DNA of 64,000 nucleotides, from assembly GCF_009600605.1 (NCBI RefSeq), contig NZ_VWNA01000001.1:4073068-4137067 (forward strand). Direction: 5' to 3'. The notes beneath the pieces were generated by a model. The model made no database searches. It was not told the origin of the DNA and worked only from the letters and a program-made list of their open reading frames with translations. Shown here piece by piece: positions 45,836 through 54,530 of the stretch. Numbering within the stretch: position 1 is the stretch's first letter; each line of letters begins with the position of its first letter. A program made the translations under genes and the position numbers. The DNA is from Segnochrobactrum spirostomi (GTDB lineage Bacteria; Pseudomonadota; Alphaproteobacteria; Rhizobiales; Segnochrobactraceae).

Positions 45836-46957
45836 CTATTTGGCGCGGGGACCGAACCAGGCGAAACGGCCGTAGAGCGTTTCCCCGGTCAGGATGGCGA
45901 CGAAGATCAGGCCCTGGAGCACGACCACCGTCGCGTCCGGCAGGCCCATGCGGCGCTGGATGAGGCCGCCGCCGGCGGAGATGCCGCCGAGCAGCACCGC
46001 CATCGGCGGAATGGCGAGCGGATTGTGGCGGGCGAGGAAGGCGATGAGGATGCCGGCATAGCCGTAGCCGGCGATCAGCGAGGCGTTGGCGCTGCCTTCG
46101 ACCGCCGCGACCTGGATCGACCCGGCGAGGCCGGCGCAGGCGCCGCCCATGACGCAGGCGAGGATGATGAGGCGGGCGACCGGCAGGCCCTGGACCTCGG
46201 CGGCGCGGATGTTGCCGCCCGTCACCCGCGCGGCGAAGCCGAAGCTCGTGCGGTAGATGAGGAACCAGAAGGCGAGGCAGGCGAGGACGCCGACGACGAG
46301 CCCCGGATGCAGGTCGGAGCCGAACAGCGTCGGCAGCGCCAGGGCCTCGCCGATCGGGTAGGTCGAGGGCTTGTTGAGGCTCGCCGGATCGCGCAGCGGG
46401 CCTTCGACCAACTGGTTGAAGAGGGCGATTGCCACATAGGACAGGAGCAGGCTCACGATCGTCTCGTTGAGCCCGCGGGCGGCGCGGAACCAGCCGGTCA
46501 GGCCGATCCAGAGCCCGCCCGCCGCCATGCCGGCGACCGCCATCGCAATCCAGGCGATCGGGGCCGGGAGGCCGACGAAGGGCAGGGCGGCGACGGCGGC
46601 CGCGAGCCCGCCGAGCACCACCGCGCCCTCGCCGCCGATCACCACCAGGCCGAGCTGCGCCGGCAGCGCGACGCAGAGCGCGGTGAGGAGGAGCGGCGAG
46701 GCCTTCACGAGCGTGTTCTGGAGCGAGAACCAGCTCCCGAAGGCGCCACGCCAGAGCAGGGAGAAGAACGTCTCCGGCGATTTGCCGAGCCAGAGCAGGA
46801 ACACGCAGAAGCCGAGAGCGGCGAGGAGCAGCGCCGCGAGGGGCACCAAAACCGCCTCGAGCGCCCGCCGCAGCGGGTAGGTGCGGTCGGCGGGCGGCTG
46901 CGAGACCGGCAGAGCGGGCCGATCCGTCCGGTCGGCATCGAGGGGTACGGCGGTCAT
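45836..46957 (-). CDS. BMP-type ABC importer permease (NupP-like)
   Basis: A 373-residue permease. After a hydrophilic N-terminus it has about ten helices, with SLQNTLVKASPLLLTALCVA, QLGLVVIGGEGAVVLGGLAA, RGLNETIVSLLLSYVAIALF, the coupling loop VTGGNIRAAEVQGLPVARLI and AGYGYAGILIAFLARHNPLA. This is the first permease of the importer. It overlaps nothing and lies 53 bp after the binding-protein gene. Confidence 0.9.
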   Translation of the reverse strand: MTAVPLDADRTDRPALPVSQPPADRTYPLRRALEAVLVPLAALLLAALGFCVFLLWLGKSPETFFSLLWRGAFGSWFSLQNTLVKASPLLLTALCVALPAQLGLVVIGGEGAVVLGGLAAAVAALPFVGLPAPIAWIAMAVAGMAAGGLWIGLTGWFRAARGLNETIVSLLLSYVAIALFNQLVEGPLRDPASLNKPSTYPIGEALALPTLFGSDLHPGLVVGVLACLAFWFLIYRTSFGFAARVTGGNIRAAEVQGLPVARLIILACVMGGACAGLAGSIQVAAVEGSANASLIAGYGYAGILIAFLARHNPLAIPPMAVLLGGISAGGGLIQRRMGLPDATVVVLQGLIFVAILTGETLYGRFAWFGPRAK

Positions 46958-47010
46958 GGCGGACCTCGCGGCGTCTGGGGGTGGACCTGCTGAGGCGGAC
47001 CTGCGCAGGC

Positions 47011-48141
47011 TCAGGAGGTGGTGCCGATCACGCCCTCGACGAGATAATCCATGGATTCGAGCTCGATCGCGGTCTCCGGATAGGCCTTGCCGGCGGCGAC
47101 GACCTCCTTGCCCTTGTTGTCCTTGAGCGGCCCTTTGATGATGGCGTAGCCACCCTTCATCATCTCCGCCTTCACCGCGTCGGCGTTCTGCCGCGCCGCC
47201 TCCGAGGCGGCCGGTCCGTAGGGTGACATCTTGACGAAGTTCTCGGCGAGGCCGCCGCGCACGAAGTTCGGCAGCGGCTCACCCTTCAGCGCCTTCTCGA
47301 CGAACATCGTGTAGACGGTCGCCCAATGCCACTCGGCGCCGGTCAGGTAGCCCTTCGGCGCGAGCGAGGACTGATCGGCGTGGTAGCCGCACGAATAGAC
47401 GCCGCGGCGCTCCGCCGTCTCGATCGTCACCTTCGGGCCGTCGACGTGGCACGTGATCACGTCGGCGCCTTGGTCGATCAGGCTGTTGGTGGCCTCGGCC
47501 TCCTTCACGGGCAGCGACCAGTCGCCGGTGAAGATCACCTGCGTGGTGATCGAGGGATCGACGGATTTGGCGCCGAGGGTGAAGGCGTTGATGTTGAGCA
47601 GTACCTGGGGAATGGGCTTCGCCGCGACGAAGCCGAGCTTCTTCGACTTCGTGGTGTGGCCGGCGACGATGCCGTTCAGATATTGGCCCGACGAGATGTA
47701 GCCGAAATAGGAACCGGCATTCTTCGGGTCCTTGCCCTCGCGCCACAGGGCGCCGCAATGGCGGAACTGAACGTCGGGATATTTCTCCGCCATCTTGATG
47801 GTGTGCGGGTCGTAATAGCCGAAACTCGTCGGAAAGATCAGCGACGCGCCGTCGAGCTCGATCATGCTCTGCATGGTCTTCTGGACGTCGATCGTCTCCG
47901 GAACCTTCTCCTCTTCCAACACGGTCACGCCGGGGATGGCCTTCACCGCGGCGGCGCCTTCGGCGTGGGACTGGTTGTAGCCGAAATCGTCTTTGGCCCC
48001 GACATAGATGAAGCCGACGACGAGGCCTTCAGCCGCGGCGGCGCGGTTGAGGCGGAACGAGGTGTTGAGGGCGAGCCCGGCGGTGCCGGCGGCGAGGCCT
48101 TGCAGAACGCGGCGGCGGGTGAAGGCGGAACGAATGAGCAT
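47011..48141 (-). CDS. BMP-family periplasmic binding protein, probable Tat substrate
   Basis: A 376-residue binding protein. ATG 48141 with GGGGAT upstream gives MLIRSAFTRRRVLQGLAAGT then AGLALN, a twin-arginine-type signal. The mature part has VGFIYVGAKDDFGYNQSHAEG, PTSFGYYDPHTIKMAEKYPDV, and KKLGFVAAKPIPQVLLNINAF, all typical of the BMP (purine-binding/Med) family. It delivers the substrate to the importer encoded downstream. An upstream ATG at 48156 is a possible alternative start. The gene is divergent from the allophanate hydrolase gene, with operator palindromes between. Confidence 0.88.
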   Translation of the reverse strand: MLIRSAFTRRRVLQGLAAGTAGLALNTSFRLNRAAAAEGLVVGFIYVGAKDDFGYNQSHAEGAAAVKAIPGVTVLEEEKVPETIDVQKTMQSMIELDGASLIFPTSFGYYDPHTIKMAEKYPDVQFRHCGALWREGKDPKNAGSYFGYISSGQYLNGIVAGHTTKSKKLGFVAAKPIPQVLLNINAFTLGAKSVDPSITTQVIFTGDWSLPVKEAEATNSLIDQGADVITCHVDGPKVTIETAERRGVYSCGYHADQSSLAPKGYLTGAEWHWATVYTMFVEKALKGEPLPNFVRGGLAENFVKMSPYGPAASEAARQNADAVKAEMMKGGYAIIKGPLKDNKGKEVVAAGKAYPETAIELESMDYLVEGVIGTTS

Positions 48142-48269
48142 TGGACCGATCCCCATCTGTGCGAGCGCCTTTCGCGGCGCTTGGTCCTCCTCACGCAAAG
48201 GGCGTGCCAGCGCGGCCTTGCAGCCTTTCACGGGGGACGACGGCGTTCGGGGAGTGGATATCGAGCCAT

Positions 48270-48281
48270 ATTGCATGCAAT
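48270..48281. promoter_or_regulatory. ATTGCATGCAAT palindrome 1 (GntR/FCD operator candidate)
   Basis: A perfect 12-bp palindrome in the divergent promoter region, 129 bp from the binding-protein start. A second identical copy lies at 48334-48345. The centre-to-centre distance is 64 bp, about six helical turns. Confidence 0.65.
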
Positions 48282-48333
48282 TTGGAACATGGATGCACGC
48301 AAGATAGGCATTGGCGTGGACATATCGACGTTC

Positions 48334-48345
48334 ATTGCATGCAAT
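48334..48345. promoter_or_regulatory. ATTGCATGCAAT palindrome 2 (GntR/FCD operator candidate)
   Basis: Identical to 48270-48281. It lies 62 bp before the allophanate hydrolase start. TTGCATGCAA fits the T-N-G-T-N(0-3)-A-C-N-A style of GntR sites only loosely, so the regulator is inferred from position. Confidence 0.65.
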
Positions 48346-48406
48346 CTGGAAACGGCACGCCGATTGCGTAGGATGGCTCGGACGGTCCGGAACGAGAGGT
48401 GCGTGA

Positions 48407-50131
48407 ATGTCGGCTCAGGTCTCGAAGACGCGGGCGAAGCTGGAGATCGGCGGGCTCGGGGCGGCCTATCGGTCCGGTACCACGACGCCGGGCGCCGTGT
48501 TCGCGGCGCTCGAGGCGGCGTCCCGGGCGCTCGACGATCCGGCGATCTGGATCACGCCGCCGGATCGCGATCGGCTCGCCCGCGAGGCGGAGGCGCTGGA
48601 GCGCATGACGGGGGCCGAGCGCGCCACGAAGCCGCTCTGGGGCATCCCGTTCGCGGTGAAGGACAACATCGACGTGGCAGGCCTTCCGACCACCGCCGCC
48701 TGTCCCGCCTTCGCGACGGTGCCGGATCGGGACGCGGCCGTCGTCGCCCGACTGAAGGCGGCGGGGGCGGTCGTCGTCGGCAAGACCAACCTCGATCAGT
48801 TCGCGACGGGCCTCGTCGGTGTCCGCTCGCCCTACGGCGTGCCGCGCAATCCGTTCGACGAGACCCGCGTGCCGGGCGGCTCGAGCTCGGGCTCGGCGGT
48901 CGCGGTCGCCCGCGGGCTCGCCGCCTTCTCGCTCGGCACCGACACCGCCGGGTCGGGCCGCATTCCGGCGGCCTTCTGCAACCTCGTCGGTCTCAAGCCG
49001 ACCCGCGGCCTTCTCTCCACCGAGGGCGTCGTGCCGGCCTGCCGCTCGCTCGATTGTGTCTCCATCTTCGCCCATGGCGTCGCCGATGCGCGGCGCGTGC
49101 TCGACGTCGCGCACGGTCTCTCGGCGGGCGACGCCTATGGCCGGCCGCTCGCGCGCCGGGCGGTGGCGGGCTGGTCGACGGTGAGGCTCGGCGTGCCGGC
49201 GGTGCCGCAATTCTTCGGTGATGCCCACGCGGCGCGGCGCTTCGAGGCGGCGATCGATCAGGCCCGGTTCCTCGGAGCGACCATCGTCCCGGTTCCCTTC
49301 GGCGTGTTCGAGGAGACCGCGGCGCTGCTCTATGGGCCGTGGGTCGCCGAGCGCGTCGCCGCCGTCGGCGACTTCATCGCCGCGCATCCGGACGACGTTC
49401 TTCCCGTCACGCGCCGGATCATCGAGAGCGGACGCGATGTGCCCGCGGCCGATCTGTTCCGCGTGCTGCACCGGCTTCAGGCGCTCAAGCGGGAGGCGGA
49501 CGGGGTGTTCGAGACCATCGACGCGCTGATGGTGCCGACGGCGCCGATCTTCCCGACGCTCGCCGATCTCGAGGCCGATCCGATCGGCCCCAACACGCGG
49601 CTCGGAACCTACACCAACTTCGTCAACCTGCTCGATCTCGCGGCGATCGCGGTGCCGGCCGGCTTCCGGGACGACGGGTTGCCGGCCGGCGTCACCTTCA
49701 TCGGCCCGGCGATGACCGACCACGGCCTTGCCGACCTCGCCGAGGACTGGAGCGGGCTCGTCGAACTCGCCGTCGTCGGGGCGCACCTCGAGGGCCAGCC
49801 GCTGCACCACGAGCTCGCCGGTGCGCCGCTCGTGCGCCGGACGTCGACCGCCGCGAACTACCGGCTCTTCGCCCTCAAGGGAACGGTGCCGCCGAAGCCC
49901 GGGTTGGTGCGCAGCGCCTCGGGCGCCCCAATCGAGGTGGAGGTCTATGCGCTCGACCACGCCCGCTTCGGCCGCTTCGTGGCCGGGGTGCCGGCGCCGC
50001 TTGCGATCGGCACGGTGACGCTGGCGGACGGCAGCGAGGTCAAGGGTTTCGTCTGCGAGCCGTCGGCGGTGGAAGGGGCGCAGGACATCACCCGCTTCGG
50101 CGGCTGGCGGGCCTACCGCGCGATCGCCTGA
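48407..50131 (+). CDS. atzF: Allophanate hydrolase (amidase-signature)
   Basis: A 574-residue protein close to the AtzF family length. The amidase-signature triad is visible: Lys85 (FAVKDNIDVAGLPTTAACPA), cis-Ser at about 160 (VPGGSSSGSAVAVARGL) and Ser183 (GTDTAGSGRIPAAFCNLVG). The C-terminal domain (from about residue 450, YRLFALKGTVPPKPGLVR) matches allophanate-hydrolase C-terminal domain. Reaction: allophanate to CO2 and two ammonia. ATG 48407 with GAGAGG upstream. It converges with the GntR gene and the two stops overlap by 19 bp. Confidence 0.9.
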   Translation: MSAQVSKTRAKLEIGGLGAAYRSGTTTPGAVFAALEAASRALDDPAIWITPPDRDRLAREAEALERMTGAERATKPLWGIPFAVKDNIDVAGLPTTAACPAFATVPDRDAAVVARLKAAGAVVVGKTNLDQFATGLVGVRSPYGVPRNPFDETRVPGGSSSGSAVAVARGLAAFSLGTDTAGSGRIPAAFCNLVGLKPTRGLLSTEGVVPACRSLDCVSIFAHGVADARRVLDVAHGLSAGDAYGRPLARRAVAGWSTVRLGVPAVPQFFGDAHAARRFEAAIDQARFLGATIVPVPFGVFEETAALLYGPWVAERVAAVGDFIAAHPDDVLPVTRRIIESGRDVPAADLFRVLHRLQALKREADGVFETIDALMVPTAPIFPTLADLEADPIGPNTRLGTYTNFVNLLDLAAIAVPAGFRDDGLPAGVTFIGPAMTDHGLADLAEDWSGLVELAVVGAHLEGQPLHHELAGAPLVRRTSTAANYRLFALKGTVPPKPGLVRSASGAPIEVEVYALDHARFGRFVAGVPAPLAIGTVTLADGSEVKGFVCEPSAVEGAQDITRFGGWRAYRAIA

Positions 50132-50832
50132 TCCGCCTCCGGCGCGGGCAGGGCGGCCGCCTGCGGCGCCTGTCGGGCGGCTTCGGCCGCCTCCGCCGAC
50201 CATTGCGCCCAGGCGCGGCCGACCGATTGGAGATGGCGGCGCATCGCCGCTTCCGCCGCCTCGCCGTCGCGGGCGCGGATGGCGCGGATCACCGCGAGAT
50301 GTTCCCGCGCCGATTCCGGCGGCCGCTCGGTCAGGCGGAACTGTGCCGTGGTGAACGGCGCGAGCTTGCGGCGCAGCACGAGCACGGTGTCCGACAGGAA
50401 GGCGTTGTGCGCCCCGGCATAGATCGCCTCGTGGAAGGCGCGGTTGGCACCGGGGATCAGATCCTGATCGCCCGCCGCGAGCGCCTCCGCGCAGCGGGCA
50501 TGGATTTCGTCCAGCCGCTCGCGCTCGATCACCGACATCTTGGCCGCCGCGAGCCGCGCGCACACGGCCTCCGCCTCGCCGAGGGCTTCGAACAATTCGC
50601 CCATATGGACCGCCTGCACCCCCGCGACGACGGCGCCGCGGTGCGGCCGCATGTCGATGAGGTCGAGGCCGGCGAGCTGCTTCAGCGCCTCGCGGACGGG
50701 CGTGCGCGACACCCCGTAGCGCTGGGCGATCGAGTGCTCGTCGAGACGGGCGCCGGCCGGCAGCTCGCCCTTGAGGATCGCCTCGGCGAGGCGGTCTGTC
50801 AGTTCCTCGGTACGGGTTCGGCGTTTGGTCAC
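50113..50832 (-). CDS. GntR/FCD-family transcriptional regulator of the biuret cluster
   Basis: A 239-residue regulator. Winged helix: EELTDRLAEAILKGELPAGA, then HSIAQRYGVSRTPVREALKQLAGLDLIDM and PHRGAVVAG. FCD domain: ELFEALGEAEAVCARLAA, NRAFHEAIYAGAHN (His) and REHLAVIRAIRARDGEAAEAAMRRHL. GTG at 50832 overlaps the stop of moaB by 4 bp (GTGA). The position suggests control of atzF and the importer through the ATTGCATGCAAT sites. Confidence 0.88.
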   Translation of the reverse strand: MTKRRTRTEELTDRLAEAILKGELPAGARLDEHSIAQRYGVSRTPVREALKQLAGLDLIDMRPHRGAVVAGVQAVHMGELFEALGEAEAVCARLAAAKMSVIERERLDEIHARCAEALAAGDQDLIPGANRAFHEAIYAGAHNAFLSDTVLVLRRKLAPFTTAQFRLTERPPESAREHLAVIRAIRARDGEAAEAAMRRHLQSVGRAWAQWSAEAAEAARQAPQAAALPAPEADQAIAR

Positions 50833-51389
50833 GCGGTGACGCTCGGGGTTCCGCGCTTCAGGTGCTCGTCGAGGCGCGGCATGATCTCGACGAAGTTGCA
50901 GGGGCGGAAGCGGTAATCGAGCTGCCACTTGAGAATGCCGTCCCAGGCGTCGCGGCAGGCGCCGGGCGAGCCGGGCAGGCAGAAGATGAAGGTCGCGCCC
51001 GCGACGCCCGCCGTCGCCCGCGACTGGATCGTCGAGGTGCCGATCAGCTCGTAGCTCATGCGGTGGAACAGGATCGAGAAGCCATCCATCCGCTTCTCGA
51101 ACAGGGGCTCCAGCGCCTCCGGCGTGACGTCGCGGCCGGTGAAGCCGGTGCCGCCGGTGGTGATGACGACGTCGATCTCGGGATGGGCGATCCAGCCGGA
51201 CACGACGCCGCGGATCGCGCCGATATCGTCCGGGGCGATCTCGCGCACGACCAGTGTGTGGCCGGCGTCGCGGATTCGGTCGGCGAGGGTCGCGCCCGAC
51301 TTGTCGTCGTCGAAGGTGCGAGTGTCGGACACCGTGAGCACCGCGATCCGCACGGGAATGAAGGGACGGGATTCGTCGAGGCGCGACAT
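50829..51389 (-). CDS. moaB: Molybdenum cofactor biosynthesis protein B
   Basis: A 186-residue protein starting MSRLDESRPFIPVRIAVLTV. It has SDTRTFDDDKSGATLADRI, IDVVITTGGTGFTGRDVTPEALEPLFEK and FCLPGSPGACRDAWDGIL, the MoaB/Mog signatures for molybdopterin adenylylation. ATG 51389. It is translationally coupled to the gntR gene; no molybdoenzyme is encoded nearby. Confidence 0.9.
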   Translation of the reverse strand: MSRLDESRPFIPVRIAVLTVSDTRTFDDDKSGATLADRIRDAGHTLVVREIAPDDIGAIRGVVSGWIAHPEIDVVITTGGTGFTGRDVTPEALEPLFEKRMDGFSILFHRMSYELIGTSTIQSRATAGVAGATFIFCLPGSPGACRDAWDGILKWQLDYRFRPCNFVEIMPRLDEHLKRGTPSVTA

Positions 51390-51549
51390 CGCGGTCTCCT
51401 GGGCGGCTCTCAATCCCGGGGAAGGTAAGGCCTCGCGGGGCGCGATGCCAGTCGTGGACCGCAAGGCTGCTGTCTTAGCATTGCCATATGTGTCGCGTTC
51501 CGCTCGGTGCTATCACGGCATTCCAGGCTACGGAGGAGGCGGACGAGGC

Positions 51550-53847
51550 ATGACGGCGACGGGCGAGCCCAGCACGGGCATCAATCTCAAGGATGGCGCG
51601 CTCTATTATCATCGCCATCCGCGGCCGGGTAAGCTCGAGATCCGCGCCACCAAGCCGCTCGGCAATCAGCGCGACCTCGCGCTCGCCTATTCGCCGGGCG
51701 TCGCCGCGCCCTGCCTCGAGATCGCCGACAAGCCGGAGCTCGCGAGCGAATATACGGCCCGCGGCAACCTCGTTGCCGTGATCTCGAACGGTACCGCCGT
51801 GCTCGGCCTCGGCAATATCGGCCCGCTCGCCTCGAAGCCGGTGATGGAAGGCAAGGCGGTCCTCTTCAAGAAGTTCGCCGGCATCGACGTGTTCGACATC
51901 GAGGTCGCGGCGACCGAGGTCGATCGCTTCGTCGAGGTGGTCGCGGCGCTCGAGCCGACCTTCGGCGGTATCAATCTCGAAGACATCAAGGCGCCGGAGT
52001 GCTTCGAGATCGAAGCGCAACTGCGCGCCCGCATGAAGATCCCGGTCTTCCACGACGACCAGCACGGTACCGCGATCATCGTTGGCGCCGCGGTGCGCAA
52101 TGCCTTGAGCCTCGCCGGCAAGGCGATCGACAACGTCAAGATCGTCGCCTCGGGCGCCGGTGCCGCGGCGCTTGCCTGTCTCAATCTCCTCGTCAGCCTC
52201 GGCGCCAAGCGCGAGAACATCTGGGTGACGGACCTCGAAGGCGTCGTCTACGAGGGCCGCACGGTCCTGATGGATCGCTGGAAGGCGCCCTATGCCCAGA
52301 ACACCGACAAGCGCACGCTCGCCGAGGTGATCGACGGCGCCGACATCTTCCTCGGGCTCTCCGCCGCCGGCGTGCTGAAGCCGGAGCTGTTGACCAAGAT
52401 GGCACCAAACCCGCTCATCCTGGCGCTCGCGAACCCCAATCCGGAGGTCATGCCGGACCTCGCCGCCGAGGTGCGTCCCGACGCCATGATCTGCACTGGC
52501 CGGTCGGATTTCCCGAACCAGGTCAACAACGTCCTCTGCTTTCCTTACATCTTCCGCGGCGCGCTCGACGTCGGCGCGACGGCGATCAACGAGGAGATGA
52601 AGCGGGCCGCCGTCGAGGCGATCGCCGCGCTCGCCCAGGAGCCGCCGTCGGATCTCGGTGGCCGCTCCTATGGCGGCTCGGGCGAGGCATTCGGGCCGAA
52701 GCACCTGATCCCGTCGCCGTTCGACCAGCGCCTCGTGCTGCGCATCGCCCCGGCTGTCGCCCGCGCGGCGATGGAAACGGGCGTGGCGCAGCGGCCGATC
52801 ACCGACTTCGAGGCCTACCACGATCGCCTCAACCGGTTCGTGTTCCGCTCCGGCCTGCACATGAAGCCGATCCTGACCGCCGCGAAGGCCTCGCCGAGCC
52901 GCGTCGTGCTCGCCGACGGCGAGGACGAGCGCGTGCTGCGCGCCGCCCAGATCGCGGTCGAGGACGGGCTGGCGCGGCCGATCCTGGTCGGCCGTCCCGC
53001 CGTCGTCGAGGCGCGGCTCGAGCGCTACCGCCTGAAGATGCGGCCGGGCCAGGACTTCGAGATCATCAATCCCGAGGACGATCCGCGCTACCGAGATTAT
53101 GTCGACCTCTATTGGAGCCTCGTCGGCCGTCAGGGTGTGACGCCGGAGGCCGCCCGCATCATCGTGCGCACCAACACGACGGTGATCGGTGCGCTCGCCG
53201 TGGTGCGCGGGGAGGCGGACGCCCTCATCTGCGGTCTCGACGGCCGCTTCAACCGCCACCTGCGCGACATCCGCCAGATCCTCGGCATGAAGAGCGGCGT
53301 CACCGACCTCGCGACGCTGTCGATGCTGCTCCTCGCCGACGGCGCCTATTTCCTCACCGACACGTCGGTGCAGGAGGAGCCGAGCGCCGAGGCGATCGCC
53401 GAGACGACGCGGCTCGCGGCCGCCCATGTTCGCCGCTTCGGCATCGAGCCGCGCGTGGCGCTGCTGTCCCATTCGAGCTTCGGCTCGCGTGACGGCGCCT
53501 CGCCGCGCAAGATGCGCGACGCCTGCGAGATCCTGTGGCGCGAATGCCCGGGCGTCGAGGTGGACGGCGAGATGCAGGGTGACGCCGCGCTCTCGATGCT
53601 GGTGCGTGACCGGGTCATGCCGAAATCCAAGCTGTCGGCCCCGGCGAACCTGCTGGTGTTCCCGTCGCTCGATGCGGCGAGCATCGCCATGACGCTTCTG
53701 ACGGAGATCGGCGACGGCATCCACGTCGGCCCGATCCTGATGGGCACGGCGCGGCCGGCCCATATCCTCAACAGCGCGGCGACCACCCGCGGCGTTCTCA
53801 ACATGATCGCGGTCGCCTCCGTCGACGGACAATCCGCCGTCGCCTGA
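51550..53847 (+). CDS. maeB: NADP-dependent malic enzyme with phosphotransacetylase-like domain
   Basis: A 765-residue protein. Residues about 15-440 are malic enzyme: [19 protein letters not shown], the tyrosine-containing start, [34 protein letters not shown] (NADP-binding) and [14 protein letters not shown]. Residues about 445-765 resemble phosphotransacetylase ([18 protein letters not shown]). The fused form is typical of MaeB and its C-terminus is considered regulatory. It makes pyruvate and NADPH from malate. ATG 51550 with GGAGGAGGCGGACGAGG upstream; divergent from moaB. Confidence 0.93.
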   Translation: MTATGEPSTGINLKDGALYYHRHPRPGKLEIRATKPLGNQRDLALAYSPGVAAPCLEIADKPELASEYTARGNLVAVISNGTAVLGLGNIGPLASKPVMEGKAVLFKKFAGIDVFDIEVAATEVDRFVEVVAALEPTFGGINLEDIKAPECFEIEAQLRARMKIPVFHDDQHGTAIIVGAAVRNALSLAGKAIDNVKIVASGAGAAALACLNLLVSLGAKRENIWVTDLEGVVYEGRTVLMDRWKAPYAQNTDKRTLAEVIDGADIFLGLSAAGVLKPELLTKMAPNPLILALANPNPEVMPDLAAEVRPDAMICTGRSDFPNQVNNVLCFPYIFRGALDVGATAINEEMKRAAVEAIAALAQEPPSDLGGRSYGGSGEAFGPKHLIPSPFDQRLVLRIAPAVARAAMETGVAQRPITDFEAYHDRLNRFVFRSGLHMKPILTAAKASPSRVVLADGEDERVLRAAQIAVEDGLARPILVGRPAVVEARLERYRLKMRPGQDFEIINPEDDPRYRDYVDLYWSLVGRQGVTPEAARIIVRTNTTVIGALAVVRGEADALICGLDGRFNRHLRDIRQILGMKSGVTDLATLSMLLLADGAYFLTDTSVQEEPSAEAIAETTRLAAAHVRRFGIEPRVALLSHSSFGSRDGASPRKMRDACEILWRECPGVEVDGEMQGDAALSMLVRDRVMPKSKLSAPANLLVFPSLDAASIAMTLLTEIGDGIHVGPILMGTARPAHILNSAATTRGVLNMIAVASVDGQSAVA

Positions 53848-53872
53848 CGCCGCCACACATCCCGAGCTTTTG

Positions 53873-53901
53873 AGCGCCGGCGGACCCGTTCCGCCGGCGC
53901 T
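53873..53901 (+). terminator. Terminator hairpin after maeB
   Basis: AGCGCCGGCGGA, loop CCCGT, TCCGCCGGCGCT: perfect 12-bp stem followed by ATTCGTTTG, 25 bp after the maeB stop. Confidence 0.75.
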
Positions 53902-53960
53902 ATTCGTTTGGGCCATGCGCCCGGCGCGCCGCTCGCGGCCCCGGCCCTGCAAAAACGTGA

Positions 53961-53989
53961 TTGGAAAAAGATATGGAAGCTTATTATAT
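53961..53989 (+). promoter_or_regulatory. Sigma-70-like promoter of the marR-emrA-emrB-like operon
   Basis: TTGGAA (53961-53966), 17-base spacer, TTATAT (53984-53989). AGCTTA (53978-53983) and TAAGCT (54003-54008) form an inverted repeat around the start, which could be a MarR site. Confidence 0.55.
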
Positions 53990-54011
53990 GCCGAGCAGAA
54001 GGTAAGCTCTC

Positions 54012-54464
54012 ATGTCTGAACGCTCCGACATCGATCTCGTTCGCCTCCTATCCGAAATCAACGCCTTGCTACGCAGCGAGACGGAGCGGCGCGCGCGCGC
54101 TCATGGAACCTCCCGGGCGCAATGGGCGATCCTGTACTGGCTCGAACGGGCGCCGGGACTTTCCCAGAAGGAGGTTGCGAGCCGGCTCGAGATCGAGCCG
54201 ATCAGCGTCGCACGGCTCATCGACCGCCTCGAGGCGGCCGGCCTCGTCGAGCGGCGGCCCGATCCGGCAGACCGCCGGGTGTGGCGCCTCCATCTGAGGG
54301 CGGCGGCAGGGCCGGTGCTGGCGCGCCTCAACGAGGAGAAGGGCGCCCTCAACGCGCTGCTCGCGGATGGCCTCGACGGCGCGATGCGCGATCAGCTCTT
54401 GGACGCCCTGCGCGCCCTCAAAGCCAATCTTTCCCGCGAGCGCTCCGGCGACGCGGCTGCCTGA
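54012..54464 (+). CDS. MarR-family transcriptional regulator
   Basis: A 150-residue winged-helix regulator. The helix-turn-helix includes LSQKEVASRLEIEPISVARLIDRLEAAGLV, then ERRPDPADRRVWRLHL (the wing with the conserved D-x-R). Placed before emrA and emrB homologues, it probably represses the efflux operon until a hydrophobic compound binds. ATG 54012; AAGG eight to twelve bases upstream. Confidence 0.88.
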   Translation: MSERSDIDLVRLLSEINALLRSETERRARAHGTSRAQWAILYWLERAPGLSQKEVASRLEIEPISVARLIDRLEAAGLVERRPDPADRRVWRLHLRAAAGPVLARLNEEKGALNALLADGLDGAMRDQLLDALRALKANLSRERSGDAAA

Positions 54465-54530
54465 CTTCAGCCTGACTTGGGACATCGTCATGCTTGACCG
54501 TACATCGCGATCCATCGGGGGGACCAACCG

